Assembly (NCBI GenBank): GCA_031430575.1
Contig: JANPBT010000005.1
Span: 1-64,000, forward strand
From: JANMDS01 sp031430575
GTDB taxonomy: Bacteria > Pseudomonadota > Gammaproteobacteria > Burkholderiales > Casimicrobiaceae
DNA length: 64,000 bases
Direction: 5' to 3'
Position 1 is the stretch's first letter. Each line of letters begins with the position of its first letter. Shown one piece after another: positions 34,983 to 43,297 of the stretch. The notes under the pieces were generated by a model. It was given only the letters and a program-made list of their open reading frames with translations, did not search any database and had not been told where the DNA came from. Both the position numbers and the translations under genes were made by a program.

Positions 34983-36266
34983 CTAAATAATACCGTCGAA
35001 TAACTGTATATCCACCAACGCTCCAGCATCGCAATTTCCCATCGCCGTCGGCAAGACTACAAAGCAATTGGCTGCAGCCATCGAAGTCAAAATGCCTGAG
35101 CCCTGATCGCCCGTGATCGCGACTTCGAGCGTGCCGTCGGCGGCTTGCGTGACCGTGCCGCGCTGAAACTCCGTACGCCCCGGTGCTTTTTTAATGGGGG
35201 TTAAGAGCTTGGCTTTGAACAATACCTGCGGTGCAATTTCACTGCGCCCTTGCAAAATTTTCAATGCATCTTGCACAAATTGGTAGAAGGTCACCATCAC
35301 GCTCACCGGATTTCCTGGCAGGCCAAAAAAGTGCGCTTTCCCGATTTTTCCGTAGGCCAGCGGGCGGCCCGGTTTCATGGCGATTTTCCAAAACAGCACC
35401 TCGCCCATTTTGTCGAGCATCACTTTGATGAAGTCAGCTTCGCCAACGCTAACGCCACCGGAAGTCATCACCACATCGGCAGCGTTGCTCGCGGTGGCGA
35501 ACGCAACTTCAAGCGAATGCGGATCATCGAGCACCACACCCATATCCATCACGTCGCAGCCAAGCTTTTGCAGCATGCCGAAAAGTGTGTAGCGATTGGA
35601 ATCGTAGATCTCACCAAGACCAAGGGGCTGACCGATCGATTTAAGCTCATCGCCCGTGGAAAAAAACGCGACCCGCAACTTACGGTAAACGCTCAACTCA
35701 TTGACGCCCAAAGACGCGAGCAAGCCAAGCTCGGCGGCACGAATGAGCCGACCTTTTTTAAAAACCACAGCGCCTTCTTTAATGTCTTCACCGCGATCGC
35801 GGGTGTTTTGCCCTTTGAACTTAATCTTCGCAATCTGCGCCGCAGGTATTGTGGCGCGATCACCGTCGCGGGTGACCACTTCTTGCATCACGCAGGTGTC
35901 GGCTTCGGGGGGCATCACTGCGCCGGTCATGATGCGCACGCATTGCCCGGCGCCCATCGCGCCGACGTAGGGTTTGCCTGCAAAGGCAGTGCCAGTGATG
36001 GTGAACGTAACGCCATCTGATGGGCTCAGATCGGCATAGCATACCGCGTAGCCATCCATTGCTGAATTGCGATGCCCCGGCACGTCAATGGGCGAAATAA
36101 TATCGTTTGCGAGTACGCGCCCGAGCGCCGCGCGGATCGCCACGCGCTCGGTGGCTTGCACCGGTTGCAAATAGCGATGAATGACCTCACGGGCTTTTTC
36201 GACCGACATGGAATTGGGATCGTAATCATCAGCGCAAGAAATATCGCGCAGGGAAGCTGGATTCAT
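34983..36266 (-). CDS. moeA: Molybdopterin molybdenumtransferase MoeA
   Basis: A 427-aa MoeA that inserts molybdate into adenylated molybdopterin. Diagnostic segments are DVPGHRNSAMDGYA, GAVMPPEADTCVMQEV, STGDEL, VMTSGGVSVGEADF and GLPGNPVSVMVTFYQFV. I trimmed 19 codons to the ATG at 36266 because the upstream extension runs through an intergenic repeat. It sits directly before mobA on the same strand, read mobA then moeA. Copies: 35835 exact (IPAAQIAKI) and 35223 near (IAPQVLFKA). Confidence 0.95.
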   Translation of the reverse strand: MNPASLRDISCADDYDPNSMSVEKAREVIHRYLQPVQATERVAIRAALGRVLANDIISPIDVPGHRNSAMDGYAVCYADLSPSDGVTFTITGTAFAGKPYVGAMGAGQCVRIMTGAVMPPEADTCVMQEVVTRDGDRATIPAAQIAKIKFKGQNTRDRGEDIKEGAVVFKKGRLIRAAELGLLASLGVNELSVYRKLRVAFFSTGDELKSIGQPLGLGEIYDSNRYTLFGMLQKLGCDVMDMGVVLDDPHSLEVAFATASNAADVVMTSGGVSVGEADFIKVMLDKMGEVLFWKIAMKPGRPLAYGKIGKAHFFGLPGNPVSVMVTFYQFVQDALKILQGRSEIAPQVLFKAKLLTPIKKAPGRTEFQRGTVTQAADGTLEVAITGDQGSGILTSMAAANCFVVLPTAMGNCDAGALVDIQLFDGII

Positions 36267-36289
36267 TTGAGTGCTTATCAACGTTAGTG

Positions 36290-36308
36290 AATACCTGCGG
36301 CGCAGATT
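36290..36308. repeat. Intergenic copy of the dispersed repeat between mobA and moeA
   Basis: An exact plus-orientation copy (36292-36305) with AA and ATT flanks. It explains the spurious 19-codon N-terminal extension of moeA (LRRRY). Confidence 0.9.
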
Positions 36309-36349
36309 CAGCGCTGCAGCCATGATTTATAGCGGGTTTTATGGTTCAA

Positions 36350-36949
36350 CTAATACTGCTTGAGCTCAGCTTCAGTGTTGATATTGGCAAACGCAGATTC
36401 GTCCTCAAAATCAACGTGTACGGTCGCGTGCAGCGCTGTCCAAGCATCGATTTTGCGTCGCCCGCTGCCAAGAAAATCCAGCAGGCTACCGAGCAAACTC
36501 AATCGATAGACTGCAAACACAGGCTGGGAACCGCTTGGCGAGCGTACGACCGCAATTTTGGTTTCATCGGCGTCAAAAGGTGCACGCAATCGCGCGACTA
36601 GATCGAGCGGAAAGAACGGAGAGTCGCACGGCACGGTCGCGATCAACGCATCCGCTAATTTTGCTGCATTTAGTTGCGCTGCGTCGGCCATTCCGGCGGC
36701 CAGCCCAGCGAGAGGCCCTGCAAAACCTGCAAGCGAATCGGGTACAACGCGGGCGCCATACGACGTGCCGAGCGCGGCATATTCGGCTTCAGAGCGATTG
36801 GCATTGATGATAAGCGTCGAGACCTGCGGCGCAAATCGCGCGAGCACATGCCCAACCAAGGGCTCACCCTGCAGCAGCGCAAGCCCTTTATCGATGCCGC
36901 CCATGCGTGAGCCTTGCCCGCCCGCTAGGATCAATCCACTAATGTGCAC
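36350..36949 (-). CDS. mobA: Molybdenum cofactor guanylyltransferase MobA
   Basis: A 199-aa GTP:molybdopterin guanylyltransferase that converts Mo-molybdopterin to MGD. The nucleotide-binding GLILAGGQGSRMGGIDKGLALLQGEPL segment is complete at the N-terminus, followed by VVPDSLAGFAGPLAGLA and VPCDSPFFPLDLV with the metal-binding Asp. A near repeat copy at 36821 is read as RFAPQVSTLIIN. The small lipoprotein gene ends 25 bp upstream. Confidence 0.94.
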   Translation of the reverse strand: MHISGLILAGGQGSRMGGIDKGLALLQGEPLVGHVLARFAPQVSTLIINANRSEAEYAALGTSYGARVVPDSLAGFAGPLAGLAAGMADAAQLNAAKLADALIATVPCDSPFFPLDLVARLRAPFDADETKIAVVRSPSGSQPVFAVYRLSLLGSLLDFLGSGRRKIDAWTALHATVHVDFEDESAFANINTEAELKQY

Positions 36950-36973
36950 GGGCAGGCGAGGCGTACGACGCGA

Positions 36974-37195
36974 CTAGAGGCCGCCGCGCTGTGGCGGAAT
37001 TGCAACCGGCATCTCAATGCGCGTTGGATCGACTGTTTTCACGTCACGGCAATCACGCCGGGGTAGATTACTGCCGGTGGCCATACAGCGCTCACTTAAT
37101 ATGGTTGATTCGTCGGCGACTTTTGTTTCGGGTGCAAAAGCGCAACCCACGGTGAGCGATGCGCCTAATAAGAGGAAGAAAGCAGTAGTTTTCAT
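36974..37195 (-). CDS. Small hypothetical lipoprotein
   Basis: A 73-aa precursor with a lipoprotein signal (MKTTAFFLLLGASLTVGC, acylation at Cys18) and a 55-residue mature part (AFAPETKVADESTILSERCMATGSN) that I do not recognise. Two extra Cys (about 37 and 49) could form a disulfide. It lies at the start of the mobA-moeA run with a 24-bp gap, but no molybdenum function can be inferred. It is divergent from the Kelch gene across 124 bp. Confidence 0.7.
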   Translation of the reverse strand: MKTTAFFLLLGASLTVGCAFAPETKVADESTILSERCMATGSNLPRRDCRDVKTVDPTRIEMPVAIPPQRGGL

Positions 37196-37319
37196 AGCGG
37201 TAAATCGGCTGAAATATGACTCGGTAGTGTAGCGCCTTGCAACGCGCTTTGCCAGTTGCAGACTACGTCCGATAGCGCTATCCTTATTGAATTCGTCGTT
37301 CTAGGCAATTGTTGCTTCT

Positions 37320-39110
37320 ATGAGTACCGTTCGCGGCTGGGTTTTCATCCTATTTGCGGCTGCGTTTGCGTGCATTTTTTCGGTTCACGCGCAAAATTTG
37401 CCCGGGCCGGCAGCGAGCGTATTTGCGGTCGGGCCGTGGATTTCTGGTGCATGGTACGACCCCGCGCGTAGCGGAGAGGGGATTATCGTCGAAGCGCTGC
37501 CAAGCGGCGGCGTGCTTGCGGTGTGGTTTACCTACCCCGCGGTTGATGAGCCAGGGCAGCAGGCATGGCTGGTCGCCGATAGTGGGCGCATTGCAGGCGA
37601 TCGCGTCCGCTTTGCTAGCGTGCTTCGCCCACGCGGCGGGCGTTTTGGTGATGCCTTTGATCCGGCCAAAATTGAGCGCGCGCCCTGGGGCGACTTTGAT
37701 CTTTCTTTTACGGGTTGCAACACCATGCAAGTGCGCTATGGCGGACCGGCGAACGCAGGATCGGGTACGCGCACGATGACCCGATTAACGCGCATCGCTG
37801 ATACCGACTGCAACGCCGAACCGCGTACGCAAACCAACGGCGCACGTGCGTTGGCAACGTTGCAAGCAAAAAGTGGTGCGTGGTATGTGCCCTCGCGTTC
37901 GGGCGAGGGTTGGCTCATTGAGGAGCTGCCGGACGGTCGCGGGTCGGTTTACTGGTTCACCTATGATCTAGAAGGTCAGCAGGCCTTCGTTGTGGGCACG
38001 GGTTCGCGCGTGGGCAATCGCTTGGAAATTACCGATGCCGTGAGCACCCGCGGCACGCGCTTTGGCGATGCATTCAACGCTGCCGCGGTCGAGCGCATTC
38101 CTTGGGGATCGATCAGTATTGATTTCCAATCGTGCAGCGCCGCGCGGATTACTTTTGCCTCAACAATACCAGGTTACGGAAGCGGAACGCGCGATGCCGT
38201 GCGATTGACCGATTTAGCCTCTAGTACTTGCCTTGATCGCTCGCCAGAGGTTGCACTCAACGGCGCATGGGTAGAGGAGGCCGCAATGCCGACACCGGCG
38301 CAATCGGAGCATGCAACGACCGTGCTCGATGGCCAGCTTTACGTGCTCGGGGGCTATGGCGATCCGCGAGGATTTAAGCGCTTTGATCCAGCGTCAAATG
38401 CTTGGGCGCGCCTTGCCGATTTGCCCGGAGGCCGTGACCATCTCGCCGCTTTTGCAATCGAAGGTGGCGTCTATATGGTGGGCGGCGAGCCCAATACCGG
38501 CGGCGACGGGCTCACTGCCGCGTTTCGCTACGATGTCGCACGCAATCTTTGGGAGGCGCGTCCAGAAATTGGCACGATTTTCGGCAGCCATGCGGCGGTG
38601 CTCAATGGCATGGCCTACATCGGCGAACAAGACGGCACATTGCAGGAATACGATCCGCGCAATCGCGTTGTTCGTCGGTTAAAAGCTGACCCCGCGGGCC
38701 GCGCCCGCGATCACTCGCAAGTGGTCGCGTTCGATGGGGAAATCTGGATCATTTCAGGGCGCTCGCCGGAGACGACCAGCGTTGTGATTTATGACCCCGC
38801 GCGCGAGCAATGGCGAGTCGGACCTTCATTGCAGCGCGCGCGGGGCGGATTCGCCGCAGCAGTGCTGGGTCATCAAATCATCGTCGCCGGTGGCGAGATC
38901 GTCAATGGTGCGTTGCGGCTTGAAGGCAGCGTAGAAGTCTTTACCGCCGGGGGTGATGGTTGGAAATTTGCGCAGCCGTTGCCAGTGCCTGTGCACGGCG
39001 TATCTGGCGGCGTCGTAAACGGGCGCTTTTATGTCGTCAGCGGCTCAACGCAGGCCGGGCAAACCTTTGGCGCGACCGGGCGCGTCTTCTCGATTAAGCT
39101 GCTACCTTAA
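37320..39110 (+). CDS. Secreted Kelch-repeat protein with two tandem N-terminal domains of an unnamed type
   Basis: A 596-aa exported protein with a signal peptide (MSTVRGWVFILFAAAFACIFSVHAQ). Residues about 37-165 and 172-300 are two copies of one domain: each has GAWY-P-R-SGEG near the start, a WFTY strand, GQQA, RGxRFGDAF, then PWG, Cys and GSGTR. The remaining region is a Kelch beta-propeller (about five repeats: EHATTVLDGQLYVLGGYG, HLAAFAIEGGVYMVGGEP, GSHAAVLNGMAYIG, HSQVVAFDGEIWIISG, GFAAAVLGHQIIVAGG). The role is unknown. No repeat copy occurs inside it. Confidence 0.8.
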   Translation: MSTVRGWVFILFAAAFACIFSVHAQNLPGPAASVFAVGPWISGAWYDPARSGEGIIVEALPSGGVLAVWFTYPAVDEPGQQAWLVADSGRIAGDRVRFASVLRPRGGRFGDAFDPAKIERAPWGDFDLSFTGCNTMQVRYGGPANAGSGTRTMTRLTRIADTDCNAEPRTQTNGARALATLQAKSGAWYVPSRSGEGWLIEELPDGRGSVYWFTYDLEGQQAFVVGTGSRVGNRLEITDAVSTRGTRFGDAFNAAAVERIPWGSISIDFQSCSAARITFASTIPGYGSGTRDAVRLTDLASSTCLDRSPEVALNGAWVEEAAMPTPAQSEHATTVLDGQLYVLGGYGDPRGFKRFDPASNAWARLADLPGGRDHLAAFAIEGGVYMVGGEPNTGGDGLTAAFRYDVARNLWEARPEIGTIFGSHAAVLNGMAYIGEQDGTLQEYDPRNRVVRRLKADPAGRARDHSQVVAFDGEIWIISGRSPETTSVVIYDPAREQWRVGPSLQRARGGFAAAVLGHQIIVAGGEIVNGALRLEGSVEVFTAGGDGWKFAQPLPVPVHGVSGGVVNGRFYVVSGSTQAGQTFGATGRVFSIKLLP

Positions 39111-39123
39111 GCGCATAAAGCGC

Positions 39124-39179
39124 TATACCTGCGGCGCAGATTTGCCTGATTTAGAAGCTTTCGTTGCGCCGCAAGTAGC
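39124..39179. repeat. Imperfect inverted pair of the dispersed repeat at convergent gene ends
   Basis: An exact copy (39126-39139) and a reverse near copy (39164-39177, 12 of 14 bases) face each other across 24 bp. They lie between the Kelch stop and within the last codons of the RluF-like gene, which they give the tail YLRRNESF. A bidirectional terminator role is possible. Confidence 0.7.
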
Positions 39180-39900
39180 GCCATTGGCCAGAAGGCAGTG
39201 GCCCGAGGATCACATTTCCGATGCGGATGCGCTTTAACGCGATGACCCGCAGGCCGACCATCTCACACATCTTTCTGATCTGCCGCTTCTTGCCTTCTTT
39301 GAGCACGAAGCGCAGTTGCTCAGAGTTGGCCCATTCCACTTTCGCGGGCTTTAATTTCGCGCCGTCCAAGCTGAGCCCATGATTGAGCAGGGCTAATTCC
39401 TTGGCAGGTAGCGCGCCACCGACGCGAACCAGATATTCTTTCTCAATATCACTCTCTTCACCGATTAATTGCTTGGCGATGCGCCCGTCTTGGGTCAAGA
39501 TGAGCAAGCCCGTCGAGTCAATATCGAGTCGACCGGCAGGCGCCAAGTGGCGAATGTGTGCGGGCGTGAAACGAATATTTGCGATATCTTCGCGCCAGTG
39601 CGTCATCGCGTGGACGAGCGTGGCCGCGGGTGTGTGCCCGTCTTCGGCTTGCCCTGAGACATAGCCGATGGGCTTGTGCAAGATGATCGTCACGCGCGAA
39701 TCTTGCTCGGATTGCGCCGCTTTTTCAATCGTAATTTTTTGGTCAGGAAGCACTTTTGCACCTAGCGTATCGACGACTTCACCGTCGACCCGCACCCAGC
39801 CTTTGGGAATCCATTCATCGGCTTCGCGACGCGACGCTAAGCCTAATTCGCTCATGCGTTTGGAGAGCCGAATTTGTCCACCTTCATCATCTGCAGCCAT
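39151..39900 (-). CDS. RsuA/RluB/RluF-family pseudouridine synthase, RluF-like
   Basis: A 249-aa pseudouridine synthase with an N-terminal S4 domain (RLSKRMSELGLASRREADEWI) and catalytic domain. The catalytic Asp lies in APAGRLDIDSTGLLILTQDG near residue 122. EKEYLVRVGG and KEGKKRQIRKMCEMVGL are family features. The READEWIPKGWVRVDG arrangement resembles RluF (U2604 of 23S rRNA), but RluB or RsuA activity cannot be excluded. Its start is directly adjacent to the MBL gene stop. The last eight residues are encoded partly by a repeat near copy. Confidence 0.85.
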   Translation of the reverse strand: MAADDEGGQIRLSKRMSELGLASRREADEWIPKGWVRVDGEVVDTLGAKVLPDQKITIEKAAQSEQDSRVTIILHKPIGYVSGQAEDGHTPAATLVHAMTHWREDIANIRFTPAHIRHLAPAGRLDIDSTGLLILTQDGRIAKQLIGEESDIEKEYLVRVGGALPAKELALLNHGLSLDGAKLKPAKVEWANSEQLRFVLKEGKKRQIRKMCEMVGLRVIALKRIRIGNVILGPLPSGQWRYLRRNESF

Positions 39901-41310
39901 TTAGAGCGTCACCGTTTGGCCGCCAACGGGCAGCATTGTTTGCCAGCCAAGTTGGGCTTGAATGACCCCGGCAAATTCTTTCGATACGGCGGCATCGCCG
40001 TGCACGATATAGGTTTGTGAAGGCACTTTTTTAATACCGCGCATGTAGCTCAAAAGCCCCGACTGATCGGCATGCGCCGAGAGCCCACCCAAGGTGTAGA
40101 TCTGCGCGCGCACATCAATATCTTCGCGCATGATGCGCACCGATTTCGCGCCGTCGACCAAGCGCCGACCCATCGTGCCTTCGCCTTGATAGCCGACGAA
40201 AACGACACCACATTCAGGGCGGGGCAAGTTATGCATCAAATGATGACGAATGCGCCCAGCTTCGCACATGCCAGAGCCCGCAATGATAAACGCACCGCTG
40301 CGAATCTCGTTGATGGCGCGTGATTCTTCGGGCGACGCGGTGTAAATCACTTTCAGCGGGATCTTTCCAGAGTTAAGCCCACCAAAAAGCGCCTGCGCTT
40401 CTTCATCGGTATCGCGTAGAAATTTGCGCGTAACTTCCGTTGCTTTCTCTGCCAGCGGCGAATCGATAAAGACCGTCGGTGGGTGTGCAATCTTTCCAGC
40501 GCGCACCAGATCAAGCAGCATGAGCACGAGCTCTTGCGTGCGCCCGACGGCGAAGGCTGGAACTGCCAAATTACCTTTTTCACGATGGGCGCGGGCGATG
40601 GCCTCAATCAATTCATCGCGTGTTTTTTCAATGGGGCGGTGGGTGCGATTGCCGTACGTGCTTTCAATTAACAACACATCTGCCGCAGGCGGCGAGACTG
40701 GATCGGGCACGAGCATGCGATGGGGCGAGCCGACATCGCCTGAAAAGACAACGCGTCGCATATCTGCGCCGCAGGTAATCTCAACATCGAAGCTGGCCGA
40801 GCCAATGATATGCCCAGTGTTGCGGATCGTCACCGCGACGTCGCGATGCAGCGAAATACGCGTTTCCCAATCGATTCCGGTCAAGGTGCCGACGCAATCG
40901 CGAGCTTGCTCGATGGAATAGAGCGGCGCGATTTCAGGCAATTTTTCTTTTGCTTTGCGTGAGCGCTTGGTGCGATCGAGGGCGTCTTTTTCCTGGATGC
41001 GGGCGCTATCTTCCAGCATATATCGGGTGAGTGCCGCCGTGGCTTCGCTCGCATAGATCGGGCCTGTGTAGCCAAAGGCAGTGAGTCGCGGGAGCAAGCC
41101 GCAATGGTCGATATGGGCGTGGGTGAGCAGCACGAAATCGAGCGATTTCACGTCAAAATTGAGTGCGGCGCGGTTTTTTCCATCTGCTTCTCGTCCACCT
41201 TGAAACATGCCGCAATCAACCATGAAGCGCACATGTGGGGTTTCGACGAGATACGACGAGCCGGTAACTTCGCCGGCTGCGCCTAAAAAGGTCAATTTGA
41301 TATCGCTCAT
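39901..41310 (-). CDS. Metallo-beta-lactamase/beta-CASP RNA exonuclease-like protein
   Basis: A 469-aa MBL-fold protein with the beta-CASP insertion and an RNA-metabolising Zn-dependent (RMMBL) C-terminal segment. The metal motif is LTHAHIDHCGLLPRL (HxHxDH, about residues 60-66), further ligands are in TGHIIGSAS and LSAHADQSGL, and the beta-CASP region includes FAVGRTQEL and GSGMCEAGRIRHHL. Relatives are ribonucleases of the YSH1/CPSF73 type. The repeat copy 40764-40777 is read as ITCGADMRRV, near FSGDVG. Confidence 0.9.
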   Translation of the reverse strand: MSDIKLTFLGAAGEVTGSSYLVETPHVRFMVDCGMFQGGREADGKNRAALNFDVKSLDFVLLTHAHIDHCGLLPRLTAFGYTGPIYASEATAALTRYMLEDSARIQEKDALDRTKRSRKAKEKLPEIAPLYSIEQARDCVGTLTGIDWETRISLHRDVAVTIRNTGHIIGSASFDVEITCGADMRRVVFSGDVGSPHRMLVPDPVSPPAADVLLIESTYGNRTHRPIEKTRDELIEAIARAHREKGNLAVPAFAVGRTQELVLMLLDLVRAGKIAHPPTVFIDSPLAEKATEVTRKFLRDTDEEAQALFGGLNSGKIPLKVIYTASPEESRAINEIRSGAFIIAGSGMCEAGRIRHHLMHNLPRPECGVVFVGYQGEGTMGRRLVDGAKSVRIMREDIDVRAQIYTLGGLSAHADQSGLLSYMRGIKKVPSQTYIVHGDAAVSKEFAGVIQAQLGWQTMLPVGGQTVTL

Positions 41311-41381
41311 AGACTTCTTTCGATGTGAACTTTCAACCGCACGCTAAAAATGCTGAACGCAACGGCATCAAAAACCATTAA

Positions 41382-41400
41382 ATCTGCGCCGCAGGTATAC
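41382..41400. repeat. Intergenic copy of the dispersed repeat upstream of the MBL gene
   Basis: An exact reverse copy (41384-41397) in the 124-bp gap between the ggt stop and the MBL start. Confidence 0.9.
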
Positions 41401-41434
41401 CCATCATTTTCACGCATTTGCTGACACTCGGGGC

Positions 41435-43186
41435 TCAAATTCCCTTTGCTGTGCCCTCGCGGCGCGGGTCTGCGCCTGCGATCCAGCCGTTAGGTGTGCG
41501 CACAATCGTGTGCAGCCCGCTGGTGAAATCGATTACCCGCACTTCATGCCCCATGGCTTTCAGTGCGGCTTCTTGCTTTGCAGCTGCTGTGTCTTTCTCA
41601 AGCTCGGTCGGGCCATTGCGCGAGCCGACGTTTGGCAGATTGATCGCTGCCTGCGGATCAAGCTTCCAATCGATAACGCCGATAATCGTCTTGACCACGT
41701 AATTGATGATCGCGCTGCCGCCAGGCGAGCCAGTCACCATGAAAAGATGCCCTGCGGCGTCGTAAACCATCGTAGGCGCCATCGTCGAGCGCGGTCGCTT
41801 TCCGGGCGCGATACGATTGGCGATCTTTATGCCGTTCTCTTCCGGCAACGCCGAGAAATCAGTGAGCTCGTTATTCAGCAAAAAGCCACCGACTATGAGC
41901 CGCGCTCCCATCGTATCTTCAATCGTGGTCGTCATCGACGCCGCATTGCCTTGCGCGTCAACGATCGAGATATGGCTGGTCGCATTGAATTCGTAAGAGC
42001 GATCATCTGCCCCTAAACGCGACGATTTTTGCGCTGCGGGTGTTTCGGGATCAATGCCCGGCTGCGCCCGCACCATCGAGGTCTTTTCGTCGATACGCTG
42101 GCTGCGCTTGTTGATATACGCTGCATCGGTGAGCCATGCCGGTTGATCAACGAAATCGGGATCGGCAAGGTAACGATTGCGATCGGCGTAAGCCAAGCGT
42201 GCAGCCTCGCTGAGCAGATGCGTTGCTTGCGGGTTGTCGGGTTTCAAGGTGTCTAACTTAAAGCGCTCCAGCATTCCCAGCATCTGCACAATCGCCACGC
42301 CACCGGAGGAGGGCGCAGGCATGCCACAGACTTTATAGCCCCGATACGGACCGCAAATTGGCGCGCGCTCGATCACCCGATATTTCGCAAAATCTTCGCG
42401 CGAAAGATCGCCTGCATTGCGATGCCCATTCACCGTTTCGATGATTTTTTTGGGCAACGCGCCGACGTAAAACGCTTGCTCGCCGTCCTTGGCAATCAGC
42501 CGCAGCGTTGCTGCGAGCGCTGGGTTGCGCAGGGTAGCGCCAATGCCAAGCGCTGCGCCCGCCTCATCATAATAAATCTTTCGCGCCTGCGGATCGTCTT
42601 TCAAAAAACGATCGGTGCGAATCGCCATATTCAAACGCGGGGTGACGGTGAATCCATTTTCGGCGTGGGCAATCGCGCGTTCGAAAAGTGCAGCCCAAGG
42701 CAGCTTGCCGTGCTTGCCGTGGGCGTGCGCTAGCAGCTTCACGGTGCCCGGCGTGCCTACCGATTTTCCACCCACGACTTGCTCGTAAAAGGGCAATGGT
42801 TTTCCGTCACCGGCCATAAAGCGATCTGCTTTCGCTGCCAGCGGCGCGGTTTCTCTTCCGTCATAAGTCGTTAATTTTTTGCTCGCACCTTCATGTACTA
42901 GCAAAAAAGCGCCGCCGCCGATGCCCGAGCTTTGCGGCTCGACCACAGTCAAAACCAGCTGCACGGCAATCGCGGCGTCTACCGCAGAGCCACCTGCTGC
43001 CAAAATCGCGTGCCCGGCATCCACCGCGAGCGGATGTGCGGCAGCGACCATCGCGTTGGCAGAACTAACCGCTGATTTTTGCGTAAGGCCAGATGGCAGC
43101 TCAGGGGCGAGCTGGGCAAATGCAGCGCTCGTAACGAGAAATGCAAGCGCGGTAGTGAATCGGGCGGGTGAAATGAAATCTGGCAT
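41435..43186 (-). CDS. ggt: Gamma-glutamyltransferase
   Basis: A 583-aa exported Ntn-hydrolase precursor that cleaves glutathione and other gamma-glutamyl compounds in the periplasm. The signal is MPDFISPARFTTALAFLVTSAAFAQ, with cleavage near AFA-Q; I chose 43186 over 43210 to start there. Self-cleavage occurs before the conserved Thr in FNATSHISIVDAQGN (about residue 404), giving large and small subunits. GSPGGSAIINYV, PSSGGVAIVQML and the DGRETAPL segment are conserved. An inverted repeat palindrome lies just upstream. Confidence 0.94.
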   Translation of the reverse strand: MPDFISPARFTTALAFLVTSAAFAQLAPELPSGLTQKSAVSSANAMVAAAHPLAVDAGHAILAAGGSAVDAAIAVQLVLTVVEPQSSGIGGGAFLLVHEGASKKLTTYDGRETAPLAAKADRFMAGDGKPLPFYEQVVGGKSVGTPGTVKLLAHAHGKHGKLPWAALFERAIAHAENGFTVTPRLNMAIRTDRFLKDDPQARKIYYDEAGAALGIGATLRNPALAATLRLIAKDGEQAFYVGALPKKIIETVNGHRNAGDLSREDFAKYRVIERAPICGPYRGYKVCGMPAPSSGGVAIVQMLGMLERFKLDTLKPDNPQATHLLSEAARLAYADRNRYLADPDFVDQPAWLTDAAYINKRSQRIDEKTSMVRAQPGIDPETPAAQKSSRLGADDRSYEFNATSHISIVDAQGNAASMTTTIEDTMGARLIVGGFLLNNELTDFSALPEENGIKIANRIAPGKRPRSTMAPTMVYDAAGHLFMVTGSPGGSAIINYVVKTIIGVIDWKLDPQAAINLPNVGSRNGPTELEKDTAAAKQEAALKAMGHEVRVIDFTSGLHTIVRTPNGWIAGADPRREGTAKGI

Positions 43187-43250
43187 CGTGCACCATCCTG
43201 CGTTGAGCAAAACAACATTAAAGCACGCGTCGTTGAGAACCGCTCCGGTG

Positions 43251-43285
43251 AATACCTGCGGCGCAGATTCTGCGCCGCAGGTATT
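43251..43285. repeat. Perfect 35-bp palindrome formed by two head-to-head repeat copies
   Basis: Copies at 43253-43266 and 43270-43283 face each other with 17-bp perfect arms around one central base, including the AAT/ATT flanks. The site lies between the aspS stop and the ggt start, both on the minus strand. It could form a strong cruciform or RNA hairpin. No T tract follows on the minus strand. Confidence 0.95.
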
Positions 43286-43297
43286 GAGCTGCGTTAC

